Below, in pieces: positions 5,190 to 6,137 of a DNA stretch of 6,137 nucleotides (the stretch's first letter is position 1; each line of letters opens with the position of its first letter). The stretch comes from Deltaproteobacteria bacterium. Its GTDB lineage: Bacteria > Myxococcota > Polyangia > Polyangiales > B10-G4. The notes under the pieces were generated by a model. The model ran no database searches, was not told the origin of the DNA, and saw nothing but the letters and a program-made list of their open reading frames with translations. The stretch is from assembly GCA_019312705.1 (NCBI GenBank), contig JAFDCW010000298.1:1-6137 (forward strand). The letters run 5' to 3'. Position numbers and translations under genes: made by a program.

Positions 5190-6137
5190 ATGAGCCGTGT
5201 CCCCTTCTTCCTTCTAATCGTGGTCGCCGGGGGCTGCGCCCCGGGCGGTGGGCCATCCGAACGCGAGATCTCCGGCCGCCAGAGCGCCCTGGCCAACGGG
5301 GCCCCCGCGAGCGACCCGGCGGTGGTCGTGGTCTCCGGGCGAGACGGGACTCTGTGTACGGGCACAGCAATCGCCGAACGCGTGGTCCTCAGCGCCAAGC
5401 ACTGCGTACAGCGCCCGACCAATGACGACCCCGAAGACGCGTCCACGTTCAGCGTCGGCGTCGGCGAGACCTTCGACGGCGTGTCTTCGTCCCACCTCGT
5501 GGTCGAAATCCTCGTGCCCCCGGGCGCCTACGACCCGGGCGGTTCGACGGGCATCGGCGCGGGCATCGAGGGGGAGGACATCGCCCTGCTCATCCTCGCC
5601 GACGCGCTTCCGGTTACTCCGGTCGCGGTCCGGACGACGCCCCCCACGGGGCTCATGGGCGCAGCCGCGCGCATCGTCGGCTTCGGTGTCACGCCGGCGG
5701 GCATGAGCGGAGAGAAACTCTCGGCTGACTCGACGGTCCTCGAAGTCCGAGACCGGACGCTGGTCACCGGCCCAGCGACATGCTCCGGAGACTCGGGCGG
5801 CCCTCTCTTCGGACCCGACGCCGACGTCATCGGCGTGAGCTCCTTCAACCTCGGCGGCTGCGGTCTGGGCACGTCGCACTTCACCCGCCTCGACGTGCAC
5901 GCGGACCTAATCGCCGCGGCCCTCGCCGCCGCCGACGCGTGCACGCCAACGGGCCCCGAGGTTTGCGACGCCCGGGACAACGACTGCAACGGCATGGTCG
6001 ACGAAGGATGCACGGCCATCGGAGCCTCGTGCACCGAGGCCGATGAATGCGCCGGGGGCAGCATCTGCGCAGAGACCCCGGCGGGCCGGGTCTGCACCGT
6101 CTCTTGCGACCCACGGAGGCCGACCCTCGGTTGCGGC
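5190..6137 (+). CDS. S1-family serine protease lipoprotein, 3' end outside window
   Basis: Open for 316 codons to the window edge. It begins MSRVPFFLLIVVAGGC, a short lipoprotein signal with a loose lipobox (AGGC, Cys16). Residues about 34-250 form a chymotrypsin-fold domain. The triad is His71 in LSAKHC, Asp130 in EDIALL and Ser202 in CSGDSGGP. Cys56/Cys72 match the His-loop disulfide, and Cys198/Cys224 match the disulfide next to the active Ser. The residue six before Ser202 is Ala196, not the Asp of trypsin, so cleavage after Lys/Arg is not expected. The usual IVGG activation N-terminus is replaced by LANG (34-37) after a short Arg30-containing leader. From 251 a Cys-rich tail follows: a MopE-like motif (257-274), then Cys pairs such as CTEADEC and GSICA. 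It is divergent from the modular lipoprotein gene. Likely an extracellular, surface-anchored protease; the target is unknown. Confidence 0.9.
   Translation, partial: MSRVPFFLLIVVAGGCAPGGGPSEREISGRQSALANGAPASDPAVVVVSGRDGTLCTGTAIAERVVLSAKHCVQRPTNDDPEDASTFSVGVGETFDGVSSSHLVVEILVPPGAYDPGGSTGIGAGIEGEDIALLILADALPVTPVAVRTTPPTGLMGAAARIVGFGVTPAGMSGEKLSADSTVLEVRDRTLVTGPATCSGDSGGPLFGPDADVIGVSSFNLGGCGLGTSHFTRLDVHADLIAAALAAADACTPTGPEVCDARDNDCNGMVDEGCTAIGASCTEADECAGGSICAETPAGRVCTVSCDPRRPTLGCG
5958..6011 (+). other. MopE-like putative metal-binding motif in the protease tail
   Basis: Protease residues 257-274 read EVCDARDNDCNGMVDEGC, with three Cys and a dense set of Asp, Asn and Glu. It matches the 'CDGxDNDCNGxVDEGC' motif called putative metal-binding (MopE type), widespread in secreted myxobacterial and planctomycete proteins. 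Calcium or copper binding is known or proposed for the family but is not shown by this sequence. Confidence 0.75.

Noticed and set aside
5214..5900. 228-codon minus-strand open frame
   Set aside because: Antisense to the serine protease, which has a full catalytic triad in the plus frame; the minus product is charged and without recognisable motifs.

Overview
The window is about 6.1 kb of GC-rich DNA, densely packed with genes. It suggests a Gram-negative, probably myxobacterium-like (Myxococcota/deltaproteobacterial) genome. The basis is strong G/C preference at third codon positions, a run of predicted lipoproteins and outer-membrane proteins, low-complexity Asp-Gly linkers, and a MopE-type 'CDxxDNDCNGxVDEGC' motif behind a secreted protease. 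This placement is inferred from style and has not been tested by search.

Layout: (1) 24-944, minus: 3-hydroxy-3-methylglutaryl-CoA lyase, the only metabolic gene and the only one recognised beyond doubt. (2) 1014-2216, minus: a lipoprotein of unknown function just upstream of the lyase and probably co-transcribed with it. (3) 2217-2259: a 43-bp divergent spacer with a perfect 7-1-7 palindrome at its centre. (4) 2260-3162, plus: a signal-peptide protein that looks like an outer-membrane beta-barrel ending in Phe. (5) 3159-5096, minus: a 645-residue modular lipoprotein. It has an N-terminal globular domain with faint lysozyme/transglycosylase-like motifs, three plexin (PSI)-like Cys repeats, a Val-Ser-Asp-Gly-Gly tandem-repeat linker, and four tandem modules with cystine-knot (knottin) spacing. 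Its stop codon and that of gene 4 share one CTAG. (6) 5097-5189: a divergent intergenic region. (7) 5190-6137, plus: a chymotrypsin-fold (S1) serine protease lipoprotein with a complete triad and a MopE-like Cys-rich tail. It runs off the right edge, so its frame never reaches a stop in the window.

Four of the five genes encode envelope or secreted proteins. The most unusual is the modular lipoprotein, whose last two modules share exactly the spacing C-x6-C-x5-CC-x4-C-x4-C seen in animal and plant knottins. It is divergently transcribed from the Cys-tailed protease across 93 bp, so the two could be co-regulated surface factors. No RNA gene, mobile element, CRISPR array or convincing terminator was seen.
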